The notes below the pieces were generated by a model. The model searched no databases, was not told the DNA's origin, and saw only the letters and a list, made by a program, of their open reading frames with translations. This document shows positions 17,106-25,602 of a DNA stretch of 64,000 bases, piece after piece. The stretch comes from Ammoniphilus sp. YIM 78166 (GTDB taxonomy: Bacteria > Bacillota > Bacilli > Aneurinibacillales > RAOX-1). Each line of letters starts with the position of its first letter. Position 1 is the stretch's first letter. Location: NCBI RefSeq assembly GCF_004522215.1, contig NZ_SDLR01000001.1, positions 310,001 through 374,000 on the forward strand, written 5' to 3'. The translations under genes were made by a program, and so were the position numbers.

Positions 17106-18475
17106 TGGTTATTGGCTCAGGGCCGGGCGGTTATACAGCAGCCATCCGCGCGGCTCAAATGGGCAAGAAAGTGACCATAGTGGAGAGAGATTTCCTGGGC
17201 GGAGTATGTTTAAATGTGGGGTGTATCCCATCGAAAGCGCTGATTTCCGCTGCTGAAAAGTTTGAACAAATGTCACATCTAAAAGAAATGGGAATTGAAC
17301 TGGATGGTGCCCGATTAAACTTTGCCAAGGTTCAAGAGTGGAAGCAAAGCATTATTAAAAAGCTTACAGGTGGCGTCGGCAGTTTACTGAAAGGTAATAA
17401 GATTGAAGTCATCAAAGGAGACGCTCAATTTGAAAGTCAAAACCAAATTCTCGTTGTGGATCAACAAGAGTCACGCAGTCTCCAGTTTAAGGATTGTATC
17501 ATCGCAACGGGGTCCCGCCCGATCGAGTTACCCAATATCCCATTCGGAGAAAGGGTGCTATCATCAACGGGTGTATTAAATTTAGAAGAAGTGCCCAAAA
17601 AAATGGTGGTTATCGGCGGTGGATATATCGGTATAGAATTAGGTCAAGCTTTTGCTAAATTCGGGACAAAAGTGACGATTCTAGAGGGAGAAGGTTCCAT
17701 TCTGACCGGTTTTGACAAACGTTTAGTAAACATAGTGAATCGAAATCTAAAAAAGGCAAACGTAGACGTTTTTACGAAGGCTATCGCAAAGAGTTGTGCA
17801 GAAAAGAACAATCAAATGACCATCACATATGAAGTACTAGGAGAAGAAAAGCAGGTAACCGCCGACTATGTATTAGTTACAGTCGGAAGAAAGCCAAATA
17901 CAGATCAGCTCGTCTTAGATATGGCTAGTGTGAAAACCAACGCTAAAGGATATATTGAAGTGGATCGCCAATGCAGGACGGAAGTACCCAATATATTTGC
18001 AATTGGGGATATTGTTCTCGGCCCCGCTTTAGCACACAAAGCTGCCTATGAAGCAAAGGTAGCTGCCGAAGCCATTGCTGGTGAACCTAGTGCGGTTAAT
18101 TACCGCTGTATACCTTCCGTTGTATTTTCTGACCCTGAGATCGCTGTGGTCGGTTTAACTGAAAAAGAAGCAAACGATGAAGGATACGAAACCATGGTAG
18201 GAAGATTTTCTTACATGGCAAACGGTAGAGCCTTAGCCTTAAATGAAACGGAAGGTTCGGTTACACTGGTAGGTGACAAGAAAACCGGTATCGTGTTAGG
18301 AGCACAAATTATCGGTGCAGAAGCATCCAATTTAGTGGCCGAAGTGGCCTTAGCGATTGAGATGGGCGCCACATTTGAAGACATCGCATTGACCATCCAT
18401 GCTCATCCGACACTCGGAGAGATGATGATGGAAGCTGCAGAGATTGGAATGGGTTTGGGTATTCATTCAGTGTAA
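17069..18475 (+). CDS. lpdA: dihydrolipoyl dehydrogenase (E3)
   Basis: 468 residues. The FAD motif GSGPGG is at 16-21, the redox-active disulfide is Cys47/Cys52 (CLNVGC), and the NAD motif GGGYIGIE is near 180. The C-terminal HAHPTLGE holds the catalytic His-Glu pair. The ATG follows AAGGTGGGGTG and overlaps the permease gene by 37 bp. It reoxidises the lipoyl group of the E2 encoded upstream, completing the complex. This copy is pathway-linked; a housekeeping copy is expected elsewhere. Confidence 0.94.
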   Translation: MADGKFQKEVDVVVIGSGPGGYTAAIRAAQMGKKVTIVERDFLGGVCLNVGCIPSKALISAAEKFEQMSHLKEMGIELDGARLNFAKVQEWKQSIIKKLTGGVGSLLKGNKIEVIKGDAQFESQNQILVVDQQESRSLQFKDCIIATGSRPIELPNIPFGERVLSSTGVLNLEEVPKKMVVIGGGYIGIELGQAFAKFGTKVTILEGEGSILTGFDKRLVNIVNRNLKKANVDVFTKAIAKSCAEKNNQMTITYEVLGEEKQVTADYVLVTVGRKPNTDQLVLDMASVKTNAKGYIEVDRQCRTEVPNIFAIGDIVLGPALAHKAAYEAKVAAEAIAGEPSAVNYRCIPSVVFSDPEIAVVGLTEKEANDEGYETMVGRFSYMANGRALALNETEGSVTLVGDKKTGIVLGAQIIGAEASNLVAEVALAIEMGATFEDIALTIHAHPTLGEMMMEAAEIGMGLGIHSV

Positions 18476-18841
18476 AAAGTTATATGCCGTTCAATATGTT
18501 GCACCCTAATTTGAAGAAAATATATTTAACATTCAAAAAATAACTTTAGATTATGAAGGCTTTGTGAATATTTTTATTTTTGACTAATCACCTGTTTAAA
18601 ATTTCATAAAGTCATGATAAGTAACTAAATAAATAATGCCCCAAAGAGGAGAGCTATCAGGGATGCGCTGAAACAGAGTCGTCACTTCTACCGATCCTCT
18701 CACTTTGTTGGTACTTTTTTGTACTAAGCAAGACCTTTGCCATTAGCAGAGGTCTATTTATTTTTGTAAAAAAAAATAATTTAAGGGTAGAATGCACATG
18801 AACTTTTTTATATGCGTATGCGGATCTAATTTGAAAACTCA
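18476..18841. other. intergenic region after lpd
   Basis: AT-rich with no recognisable gene. AGACCT...AGGTCT at 18731-18755 followed by ATTTATTTTT is a plausible rightward terminator. Confidence 0.5.
18731..18766 (+). terminator. candidate terminator
   Basis: AGACCT and AGGTCT flank a 13-nt loop, followed by ATTTATTTTTG. The stem is only 6 bp. Confidence 0.5.
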
Positions 18842-19102
18842 TTGTACTCTAGTCCAGAAGATCGGAACACAGCTAAATACCGATTAGTGAAGGGTGAAGT
18901 CAAGTTTATTTTCGTGGTTGATTTGTATAATGAAGGAGTCGACATTCCTGAAGTCAACACCATCCCCCATACCTCGAAGCGAGTGGACTTTCTGATTTCT
19001 GGGAAAGACGAAAACAAAAATAACGTGGTCATTGTGGAACGAAAGCAGTGGGGAGCGTTGGAAGCAGTTGGGGAAAAGAAGCCATTGTTAAGACGGCCAT
19101 GA
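18842..19102 (+). pseudogene. chimeric remnant of helicase and DUF2075-type genes
   Basis: The 86-codon frame joins two recognisable pieces. Residues about 13-40 (LVKGEVKFIFVVDLYNEGVD) match the C-terminal helicase core of SNF2/type III restriction-like enzymes. Residues about 44-75 (SKRVDFLISGKDENKN, VVIVERKQW) match the nuclease-like N-terminus of DUF2075 proteins. No complete gene of either sort is present and there is no ribosome site. Two internal deletions, or a join of two degraded genes, explain this. Probably not expressed. Confidence 0.65.
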
Positions 19103-19152
19103 ATCGCGGGATGATTGAAACGACGATTAATTTAATAATGGAACAGAAAAAG

Positions 19153-19185
19153 AAGAAGAGCGACATTCCGCTCTTCTTGTCCATG
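19153..19185 (-). terminator. terminator of the hydantoin racemase operon
   Basis: AAGAAGAGCG and CGCTCTTCTT form a perfect 10-bp stem, followed on the minus strand by TTTTCTG. It lies just past the racemase stop. Confidence 0.85.
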
Positions 19186-19938
19186 CTATTTTTCATTAGG
19201 CGTTACAACCTGGCCGAAACTGCTGAACATGCCGACGTAAGGCTTTTTCTCCGGATATTGGTAGGTTTTCAGCTTGCTGGTCGTCTTGCCTAAGTCTACG
19301 ATTGCTTCTGCAAATTTCACAGCAGCGACTACTCCATCGATAACGGGGACACCAAGATCATTCTCCAGTTTTTGCGCGAATTCGGCCATTCCCGCACAAC
19401 CGAGGAGGATGGCTTCCGCATGGTCTTCTTCGACGGCACGGCGTCCTTCTTCGGCTAGCATCTCCATTCCTCTTACCGGATCCCGCTCAAAATCCAGGAC
19501 ACATAGGGGGGTTGTACGGATGTTGGCCAAACGGTGGGTCATGCCGTAGCCGGCAACCAGTTCCTCGAGCATGACTTTGATGCGGGGGAGAACGGTGACC
19601 ACGGAGAACCGAGCGGCCAGCATGGAAGCCATATACATAGACGCTTCAGCAATTCCGATGACTGGAGCCTTCGTAACTTCGCGGGCAGCCTGAAGGCCAG
19701 GATCGCCGTAGCAGGCAATGACGAAAGCGTCGACTTTTTCCTGATCCCCTTTTTGGACTTCTTGGATTACGCCGGGAATGGCCAAATATTCATCATAGTA
19801 GGACTCAATCGATACCGGACCGAATTCAGGACTTACTGCGATGATTTCGGTTCCCGGACGGGCAGCCCCTTTTGCCGCGTGTTCAATGCCCCGGGTCATC
19901 TCCCAGGTGGTGTTAGGGTTGATTACTTTAATTTTCAT
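19186..19938 (-). CDS. hydantoin/allantoin racemase family protein
   Basis: 250 residues of the Asp/Glu/hydantoin racemase superfamily. It opens IKVINPNTTWEMT as the family does, and the catalytic cysteine pair is Cys76 (ACYGDPG) and Cys181 (GCAGM). It interconverts the D and L forms of 5-substituted hydantoins or allantoin, so that the stereospecific hydrolases can use both. It follows the NCS1 permease with 1 bp between stop and start, as one leftward operon behind a sigma-54 promoter. Which of the two ring compounds is the true substrate is undecided. Confidence 0.9.
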   Translation of the reverse strand: MKIKVINPNTTWEMTRGIEHAAKGAARPGTEIIAVSPEFGPVSIESYYDEYLAIPGVIQEVQKGDQEKVDAFVIACYGDPGLQAAREVTKAPVIGIAEASMYMASMLAARFSVVTVLPRIKVMLEELVAGYGMTHRLANIRTTPLCVLDFERDPVRGMEMLAEEGRRAVEEDHAEAILLGCAGMAEFAQKLENDLGVPVIDGVVAAVKFAEAIVDLGKTTSKLKTYQYPEKKPYVGMFSSFGQVVTPNEK

Positions 19939-19939
19939 A

Positions 19940-21355
19940 TCAAATCACTTCCTCTTTCTTTTTAGTGGTGGAGCCAGGAGAAACATGAATTTCAGACTGA
20001 GGATATATTTTCGCTATCCAATGCTTCATCAGCGGATAATAAAGGATGGCTGAAATCCCAAAAGCCGTAATAAAGCCATAATCTGGTGCCGCCAACACCG
20101 ATAGGGATGCCGGAATATAGGCGACAACCGCGGCAGGGTTGATATTATTCCAATACTTGTATTGCCCGCCGACTTTGAACAGTTCATCTACATTCAGTTG
20201 TCGCTTGCGGAGCAGATAATAGTCAGAAAACATAATTCCTGCAATCGGGCCAAGGAGGGCCGTAATGACCAGCAGAATTTGGGGAATGTATGCAGCATAA
20301 TTCCATGGCTGAATCGCCAAGCCGATGATTCCGGCTATGACCGCGGCAGTAGCAAAATTAATCTTCCGCGGAAAGAAATTGACAATGATATATCCCGGTG
20401 GCAGCAGGTTGGCACTAATATTTGTGGACCATTGCGCTAGGATGACGAACGCAAGACAGATAATCAATAGCAGGGGACTATCTTTGCCAAGCGTTTGGAC
20501 CATGACCTCGATGGGATTCCAGTTACCTGTCGCCACCCCGCTGGTAATCCCGATGATCGTAAAAATCAGCATAGAGGAAATGAGACCGATGGTATGGCCC
20601 CAGAAGCTTCCCCTGTTGGCTTGCCACCAGGTTCCGTTTTGGTCTTGTTTGCTTACTTTCAGGAAACGCGTAAAGTCGGGTGCGTTCAAGGCCATCGTGA
20701 TGTACGCGCCCATCTGGGCCACAATCGCAAAGCCAAGGCTGACGCCTCCTTCTCCTTTCATGGAGAAGAGCTTGCCGAAGGTCAAATCATGCTGGTTCAT
20801 GACCATGACTTGGAGAATGAGGCCGATGACCAGGATGCTTGGGGCAGCAACCCATTCAAACTTGGTAATGGCGTTAATTCCCATGGCGGTATTAATGATT
20901 TGCACGGCTCCGAATAAAACGATCCAGAGTGTCAAATTGGAATACCCGGTCAGCATCTCCACGATGATATTCAGGGCAGTCGCTCCCATCCAGGTTTGGA
21001 AACCAAACCAGAAAATGGCCGGGACGGCCCGGAAAAACGCAGGGATGTGGGTTCCCAGGTAGCCAAAGCAGGCGCGTATGTAGACCGCGTATGGAACTCC
21101 ATGACGAATTCCAATGTCCCCGATTAGAGTCAGTAGTGCTGCTACGAACAAGTTTCCGATTAAGCAGGTAATCAGAATCTCCGCGGGAGATAGGGCGGGA
21201 TAAAGCTGTGCCCCTAAAATGAACGTAACAAGCTGGACAGCGATTCCAATCCAAAGCAACAAAAAGCCGAAGTTGCTGATATGGCGCTGCTTTTCTGTAG
21301 TGGGCATGATGTCTTTCCCTGTGAGACTGATGCCTTTGTCTTGAGAATGCTGCAT
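19940..21355 (-). CDS. NCS1 family permease (allantoin/hydantoin/cytosine type)
   Basis: 471-residue carrier with about 12 helices. NCS1 features are [17 protein letters not shown] and [16 protein letters not shown] near residues 85-120, and the [10 protein letters not shown] segment near 390. This is the family of Mhp1 hydantoin and PucI allantoin transporters. AAGGAGGTTTTC precedes the ATG. It is the first gene of the leftward operon with the racemase. A second NCS1 gene lies on the other arm of the regulon (27452), which suggests two ring substrates or two affinities. Confidence 0.9.
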   Translation of the reverse strand: MQHSQDKGISLTGKDIMPTTEKQRHISNFGFLLLWIGIAVQLVTFILGAQLYPALSPAEILITCLIGNLFVAALLTLIGDIGIRHGVPYAVYIRACFGYLGTHIPAFFRAVPAIFWFGFQTWMGATALNIIVEMLTGYSNLTLWIVLFGAVQIINTAMGINAITKFEWVAAPSILVIGLILQVMVMNQHDLTFGKLFSMKGEGGVSLGFAIVAQMGAYITMALNAPDFTRFLKVSKQDQNGTWWQANRGSFWGHTIGLISSMLIFTIIGITSGVATGNWNPIEVMVQTLGKDSPLLLIICLAFVILAQWSTNISANLLPPGYIIVNFFPRKINFATAAVIAGIIGLAIQPWNYAAYIPQILLVITALLGPIAGIMFSDYYLLRKRQLNVDELFKVGGQYKYWNNINPAAVVAYIPASLSVLAAPDYGFITAFGISAILYYPLMKHWIAKIYPQSEIHVSPGSTTKKKEEVI

Positions 21356-21402
21356 GACTGAAAACCTCCTTTTCTATAGAAATGATTTCAATGCACTAAA
21401 CT

Positions 21403-21419
21403 AGCAAATCCTATGCCAA
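21403..21419 (-). promoter_or_regulatory. sigma-54 promoter of the permease-racemase operon
   Basis: The minus strand reads TTGGCATAGGATTTGCT, with GG and GC exactly 10 nt apart. It lies about 48 bp upstream of the permease ATG and faces away from the sigma-54 activator gene at 21610. Confidence 0.85.
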
Positions 21420-21461
21420 TGGCCGTCCCACGGGAAAATATAGGATGATTAGGGAGAGTGA

Positions 21462-21565
21462 TTGCCGATTTGCAAACCGGTATAGGGGTCTAGGTGACTA
21501 AACGCTGTTCCTATCTATCCAATCCATGTGTTGCATTGTTACAAAAATATTTGCAAAATTGCAAA
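21462..21565. promoter_or_regulatory. three candidate activator sites (TTGCAA-N3-TGCAAA type)
   Basis: TTGCCGATTTGCAAA (21462-21476), TTGCATTGTTACAAA (21531-21545) and TTGCAAAATTGCAAA (21551-21565) are 15-bp palindrome-like elements. The last two are 20 bp apart centre to centre. They sit roughly 75-165 bp from the leftward sigma-54 promoter. The same motif occurs twice before the rightward promoter at 23465. Confidence 0.65.
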
Positions 21566-21609
21566 AGTGTAGTAATCTATATACAGGAAAACATGGGGAG
21601 TGAAGAATC

Positions 21610-23337
21610 ATGGAGAGCTCAAGGATGGCGGTTGATCAGGATATGCTGCGTTCGTTGCCGTTTGGTGTCATGAAGGTAGATATAAAAGGACGCATAAAAT
21701 GTGGAAATCCAATTGTTTCCTCGTTTTTTCGGATACCTTTAAACGAGGTTCTAACCCAACCGATTCAGAGGTTCCTTCCTTCCACCCATATCATTAAAGT
21801 GATGAAGACCAATCAGATGAATGTCATGTTGACGGAAACGGAATGGGGAGACAAAGCTCTTCTGCTGGAGCTGCCTCTACAGCTGGAGGACGGAGTCATG
21901 GAGGGTTTGATTCTTCTGATTGGACAGGAAATGTTTGAACGGATGATCTCCCATTCTGATCATGTAGCTGACCTCAAGCAGGAGCTAGAAGCGATTATGA
22001 ACCTGATTGGGGAACTAGTCACGATCACGGATGGCAAAGGACAGGTTCTGCGGGTCAATGCAGCTTGCGAAAAAGTAATGGGGGTAAAGGAATGGGATTT
22101 TGTCGGGCAGCCGGCATCGGTATTAGAAGACCGGATGATCGTTGACCAATCCTCTACGAAGAAAGTGTTGAAGGAACAACGGCCGGTCACGGTCGTGCAG
22201 ACGACCAAATCTGGCCGGAGATTGATTGTAAACGGGTATCCGATTTACAACGAAACGGGAAATCTCGTCAAAGTCATCAATATTTCGAAAGATATCACAG
22301 AAGAGGACAAGCTTTCCAAGCAGCTGGAAGAATCGAAGCGGCTGGTGAGGCAGTATGAAGAAGAACTTTCGAGGGTCCGGCAGGAGGGAAAAGAGCAGAT
22401 TGTCGTCAAATCCAAGGCCATGGAAGAGATTTATGATTTAGCCTATCGGATTGCCGATGTGGATTCCACTGTCTTGATTCTCGGGGAGTCTGGGGTGGGC
22501 AAGGAGGTTTTGGCCCGGAATATTCATCAACACAGTTCACGGCACAAGGAACCTTTCATGAAAATCAACTGCGGAGCCATTCCGGAGAATTTGATGGAAT
22601 CCGAGCTGTTTGGCTATGTCAAAGGTACCTTTACGGGAGGGAACAAGGACGGGAAAACAGGGATGATCGTCAGTGCCCACAAGGGAACTTTCTTTTTGGA
22701 TGAGATTGGGGAACTCCCTCTTCACCTTCAGGTGAAGCTTCTGCAGGTGCTGCAGGAGAAGCGGGTGACTCCTCTTGGAAGCACGGCTTCGATTGAAGTG
22801 GATGTCCGCTTCATTGCGGCTACCAACCGAAATTTGGAGAATATGGTGAAAAACGGACAGTTTCGCGAAGACCTTTTTTATCGCTTGAATGTAATCCCCA
22901 TGACGATCCCGAGTCTGCGTGAGAGAAAAGAGGATATCCCTTTTCTTATTGATCATTTTCTGCTTCTATATAACAGCAAGTATGGTAAATCGGTGGTCAT
23001 GGACCAGGGAGCCATGGAGATATGCGTGCATTATCCGTGGAACGGGAATGTGCGGGAACTCCAGAATGTCGTAGAAAGACTGGTCGTGACCAGTCCCCAG
23101 GAATTTATTACCGACAGGGATATGCCGAATAATATGAAGCAATTGCAGCCATGGAGCCGGGAAAAAGCAAGTGTTTCGCTAAAGGAGGCAGTAGAAGACT
23201 ACGAAAAGGGTCTGCTACTTGATATGTTGAAGCAGTGCCGGACGATGAGGGAGGCGGGACAGAAGCTGGGGGTTGATATCTCCACTATTAGTCGGAAAAT
23301 TAAAAAATACAAAATTGAATTTGCGGATATGCAGTAA
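21610..23337 (+). CDS. sigma-54-dependent transcriptional activator of the hydantoin regulon
   Basis: 575 residues. An N-terminal sensor region (about 1-110) is followed by a PAS domain (about 125-230) and a helical linker. The AAA+ domain has Walker A GESGVGK (292-298) and Walker B FFLDE (361-365), and a Fis-type helix-turn-helix ends the protein. The sigma-54-contact loop reads GTFTGG (339-344) instead of GAFTGA, an unusual change at a critical position. ATGGGGAG precedes the start. Its gene lies between the two operons it probably activates; identical palindromes before both sigma-54 promoters support this. Confidence 0.92.
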   Translation: MESSRMAVDQDMLRSLPFGVMKVDIKGRIKCGNPIVSSFFRIPLNEVLTQPIQRFLPSTHIIKVMKTNQMNVMLTETEWGDKALLLELPLQLEDGVMEGLILLIGQEMFERMISHSDHVADLKQELEAIMNLIGELVTITDGKGQVLRVNAACEKVMGVKEWDFVGQPASVLEDRMIVDQSSTKKVLKEQRPVTVVQTTKSGRRLIVNGYPIYNETGNLVKVINISKDITEEDKLSKQLEESKRLVRQYEEELSRVRQEGKEQIVVKSKAMEEIYDLAYRIADVDSTVLILGESGVGKEVLARNIHQHSSRHKEPFMKINCGAIPENLMESELFGYVKGTFTGGNKDGKTGMIVSAHKGTFFLDEIGELPLHLQVKLLQVLQEKRVTPLGSTASIEVDVRFIAATNRNLENMVKNGQFREDLFYRLNVIPMTIPSLRERKEDIPFLIDHFLLLYNSKYGKSVVMDQGAMEICVHYPWNGNVRELQNVVERLVVTSPQEFITDRDMPNNMKQLQPWSREKASVSLKEAVEDYEKGLLLDMLKQCRTMREAGQKLGVDISTISRKIKKYKIEFADMQ

Positions 23338-23341
23338 TGTG

Positions 23342-23413
23342 TTGCAAGACTGCAAACATCAGAAAGTGCATAGTTTACTGAACTTTTCGCTATTAGATTT
23401 GCAATTTTGCAAA
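23342..23413. promoter_or_regulatory. two candidate activator sites upstream of hyuA
   Basis: TTGCAAGACTGCAAA (23342-23356) and TTGCAATTTTGCAAA (23399-23413) are 57 bp apart centre to centre. They lie about 75 and 130 bp before the -12 element at 23479. The second is a near-perfect palindrome when its flanks are included. Confidence 0.7.
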
Positions 23414-23464
23414 TCCTTAATTTTTTTAACTGAGGAAAACTCAAGTGGAACGCTCATCTCCATA

Positions 23465-23482
23465 TTGGCATGGTTATTGCAA
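23465..23482 (+). promoter_or_regulatory. sigma-54 promoter of the hyuAB operon
   Basis: TTGGCATGGTTATTGCAA matches TTGGCA-N6-TTGCA, with GG and GC 10 nt apart. It lies about 45 bp before the hyuA ATG. Confidence 0.87.
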
Positions 23483-23523
23483 ATGTAATAACGTGAAACT
23501 TCAATTCTGAAAGGAGATCCATC

Positions 23524-25602
23524 ATGAAATTAATCGGAGTCGATGTAGGAGGAACGTTTACAGACATTGTCTTCACTGATACGGATCAGGGGATTACATA
23601 CATTCATAAGGTCCCTACCACATTGGAAGATCCCTCCATCGGTGTCGTAAGGGGAATGGAGGAACTGTGCGAGCGTCAGGGAATCGCCAAGAACGAAATC
23701 GATCATGTTTTTCATGGAACAACCATTGCCACTAATGCCATCCTGGAGTATGACGGCAGTACAACCGGCATGATCACAACCAAAGGATTCCGGGATGTCG
23801 TCCACATTGGCCGCCATCAGCGCCCGGAGAACTACTCGATTATGCAGGATATTCCGTGGCAGGACCGCCCGCTCGTCCAGCGGAGGCATCGCAAGACTGT
23901 TGAAGAGCGGCTGGCGCCTCCTAAAGGGGATGTGCTCGTGCCATTAAATGAAACGGAGGTTCGCGAGGCTGTGCGGGAATTGAAAGCAGCCGGAGTCGAA
24001 TCGATCATTGTTGCCTTCCTATTTTCCTATATCAATCCGGTCCATGAAAACCGGGTAAAGGAAATTATTCACGAGGAGTACCCGGAGGCCTTCGTCACCA
24101 CGTCTTCCAGTGTTTCTCCTCAATTCCGTGAGTTTGAGCGGTTTACGACGGCTGGCATCAACGGTTTTGTAGGGCCGAAAGTAAAGCGTTATATCAAAAA
24201 TCTTGAAGCGAAAGTCCACGAAACGTTTGAAAAAGCGGATCTTCATATCATGTGTTCCAATGGAGGAGTGGGGACTCCTGATTCTGTCGCAGAGAAGCCG
24301 GTCAATACCCTTCTATCCGGTCCAGCTGCCGGGGTCCTTGGCGGGGCCTGGTCAGGACAGTTGTCGAACCGAAGCAAGCTGATTACGTTTGACGTTGGCG
24401 GAACGAGTGCGGATATTGCGATCATCACAGAACAGGGCTATCAGGAATCATCCGCCCGGGATACCTGGATTGCCGGCTATCCGGTGATGGTGCCTATGAT
24501 TGATATCCATACGATCGGAGCAGGCGGAGGAAGCCTTGCCTACGTTGATGAAGGCGGCGCCTTCAGAGTGGGTCCGCGCAGCGCAGGTTCCCGTCCGGGA
24601 CCGGCGAGTTATGGCCACGGCGGAACAAGGCCGACGGTAACGGATGCGAATGTTGTATTGGGCCGCTTGGATGAAGACAACTTCCTTGGGGGAGAGATGA
24701 GGATTTTCCCGAACTTGGCCTATAAGGTAATTGGTGAGTTGTCGGAACAACTGGAGTTGTCGATCAACGAAACCGCAGAAGGAGTCCTGACGATTCTCAA
24801 TAACAATATGGCGAATGCCATCCGGGCTAAAACGATCCAAAAAGGACACGATCCGCGGGAATTCTCCCTGATCGCATTCGGGGGAGCCGGCCCGTTGCAT
24901 GCGGTCGAAGTGGCGAAAATCCTGAATATACCGGAAGTCATTATCCCGCCGCATCCGGGTATCACCTCGGCCACAGGATTGCTGACCAGCGATTTGAAAT
25001 ATGATGTGATCAAAACGGAATTCATGCTCAGCACGCAGCTGCGCCCTGATCAATTAAACCAGGATATCGCGGCGCTTTCCGAGCAGATCACACTCCAGCT
25101 TGCTGAAGATGGAATGGATGCAGGGCAGATCAAGATTCAGCGGTTTGCGGACTGCCGCTATGTGGGGCAAGGATATGAGCTGCGGATTGAGCTTCCAGAG
25201 GGTGACTTGGATGAGAGAAAGATTCAGTCAGCATTTGATAACTTCCACAAGCTGCATGAAGCGGAATATGGTCACTGCTTTGAGACCAGTCCCATTGAAA
25301 TCGTCAACCTTCGATTGACTGGCCTCGGCATCATGCCGAAAATCGGGGATCCGTCCGTTGGGGGAGAAGGTAGCGCAGATCAGGGTCTAATCAAAAAAGG
25401 CGAAACCGTATTCCGGGTAGACGGTGAATTGAAAACATTTGAAACCTCGTTCTATCAGCGTGAACAGCTGCCGGCAGGCGCAATCTTCTATGGGCCAGCT
25501 ATCGTATTCCAAAAGGATACGACAACGGTTGTTCCTCCTGGTTGTCAGGTGCTGGTGGAGAAGAGCGGAAATATGATCATTAAAGTAGAGGTGAACAAAT
25601 AA
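23524..25602 (+). CDS. hyuA: hydantoinase/oxoprolinase subunit A (HyuA)
   Basis: 692 residues, the normal length. The N-terminal ATPase-fold part (about 3-180) begins with [11 protein letters not shown]; the main hydantoinase A domain (about 200-490) has [10 protein letters not shown] and [11 protein letters not shown]; a C-terminal domain follows. AAAGGAGATCC precedes the ATG. With HyuB it performs ATP-dependent opening of hydantoin-type or 5-oxoproline rings; N-methylhydantoinase is the closest named activity. HyuC and a racemase in the same regulon favour a hydantoin over oxoproline or acetone carboxylation. Confidence 0.92.
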   Translation: MKLIGVDVGGTFTDIVFTDTDQGITYIHKVPTTLEDPSIGVVRGMEELCERQGIAKNEIDHVFHGTTIATNAILEYDGSTTGMITTKGFRDVVHIGRHQRPENYSIMQDIPWQDRPLVQRRHRKTVEERLAPPKGDVLVPLNETEVREAVRELKAAGVESIIVAFLFSYINPVHENRVKEIIHEEYPEAFVTTSSSVSPQFREFERFTTAGINGFVGPKVKRYIKNLEAKVHETFEKADLHIMCSNGGVGTPDSVAEKPVNTLLSGPAAGVLGGAWSGQLSNRSKLITFDVGGTSADIAIITEQGYQESSARDTWIAGYPVMVPMIDIHTIGAGGGSLAYVDEGGAFRVGPRSAGSRPGPASYGHGGTRPTVTDANVVLGRLDEDNFLGGEMRIFPNLAYKVIGELSEQLELSINETAEGVLTILNNNMANAIRAKTIQKGHDPREFSLIAFGGAGPLHAVEVAKILNIPEVIIPPHPGITSATGLLTSDLKYDVIKTEFMLSTQLRPDQLNQDIAALSEQITLQLAEDGMDAGQIKIQRFADCRYVGQGYELRIELPEGDLDERKIQSAFDNFHKLHEAEYGHCFETSPIEIVNLRLTGLGIMPKIGDPSVGGEGSADQGLIKKGETVFRVDGELKTFETSFYQREQLPAGAIFYGPAIVFQKDTTTVVPPGCQVLVEKSGNMIIKVEVNK

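Noticed and set aside
18476..18841. Possible RNA gene or attachment site after lpd
   Set aside because: Only a weak hairpin was found; no tRNA, direct repeats or integrase gene are nearby.
20162..21062. Long plus-strand frames (up to 245 codons) opposite the NCS1 permease
   Set aside because: They mirror the permease codons and have no ribosome site or recognisable domain.
24448..25053. 201-codon minus-strand frame inside hyuA
   Set aside because: Antisense shadow of a well-conserved gene in a GC-richer stretch.
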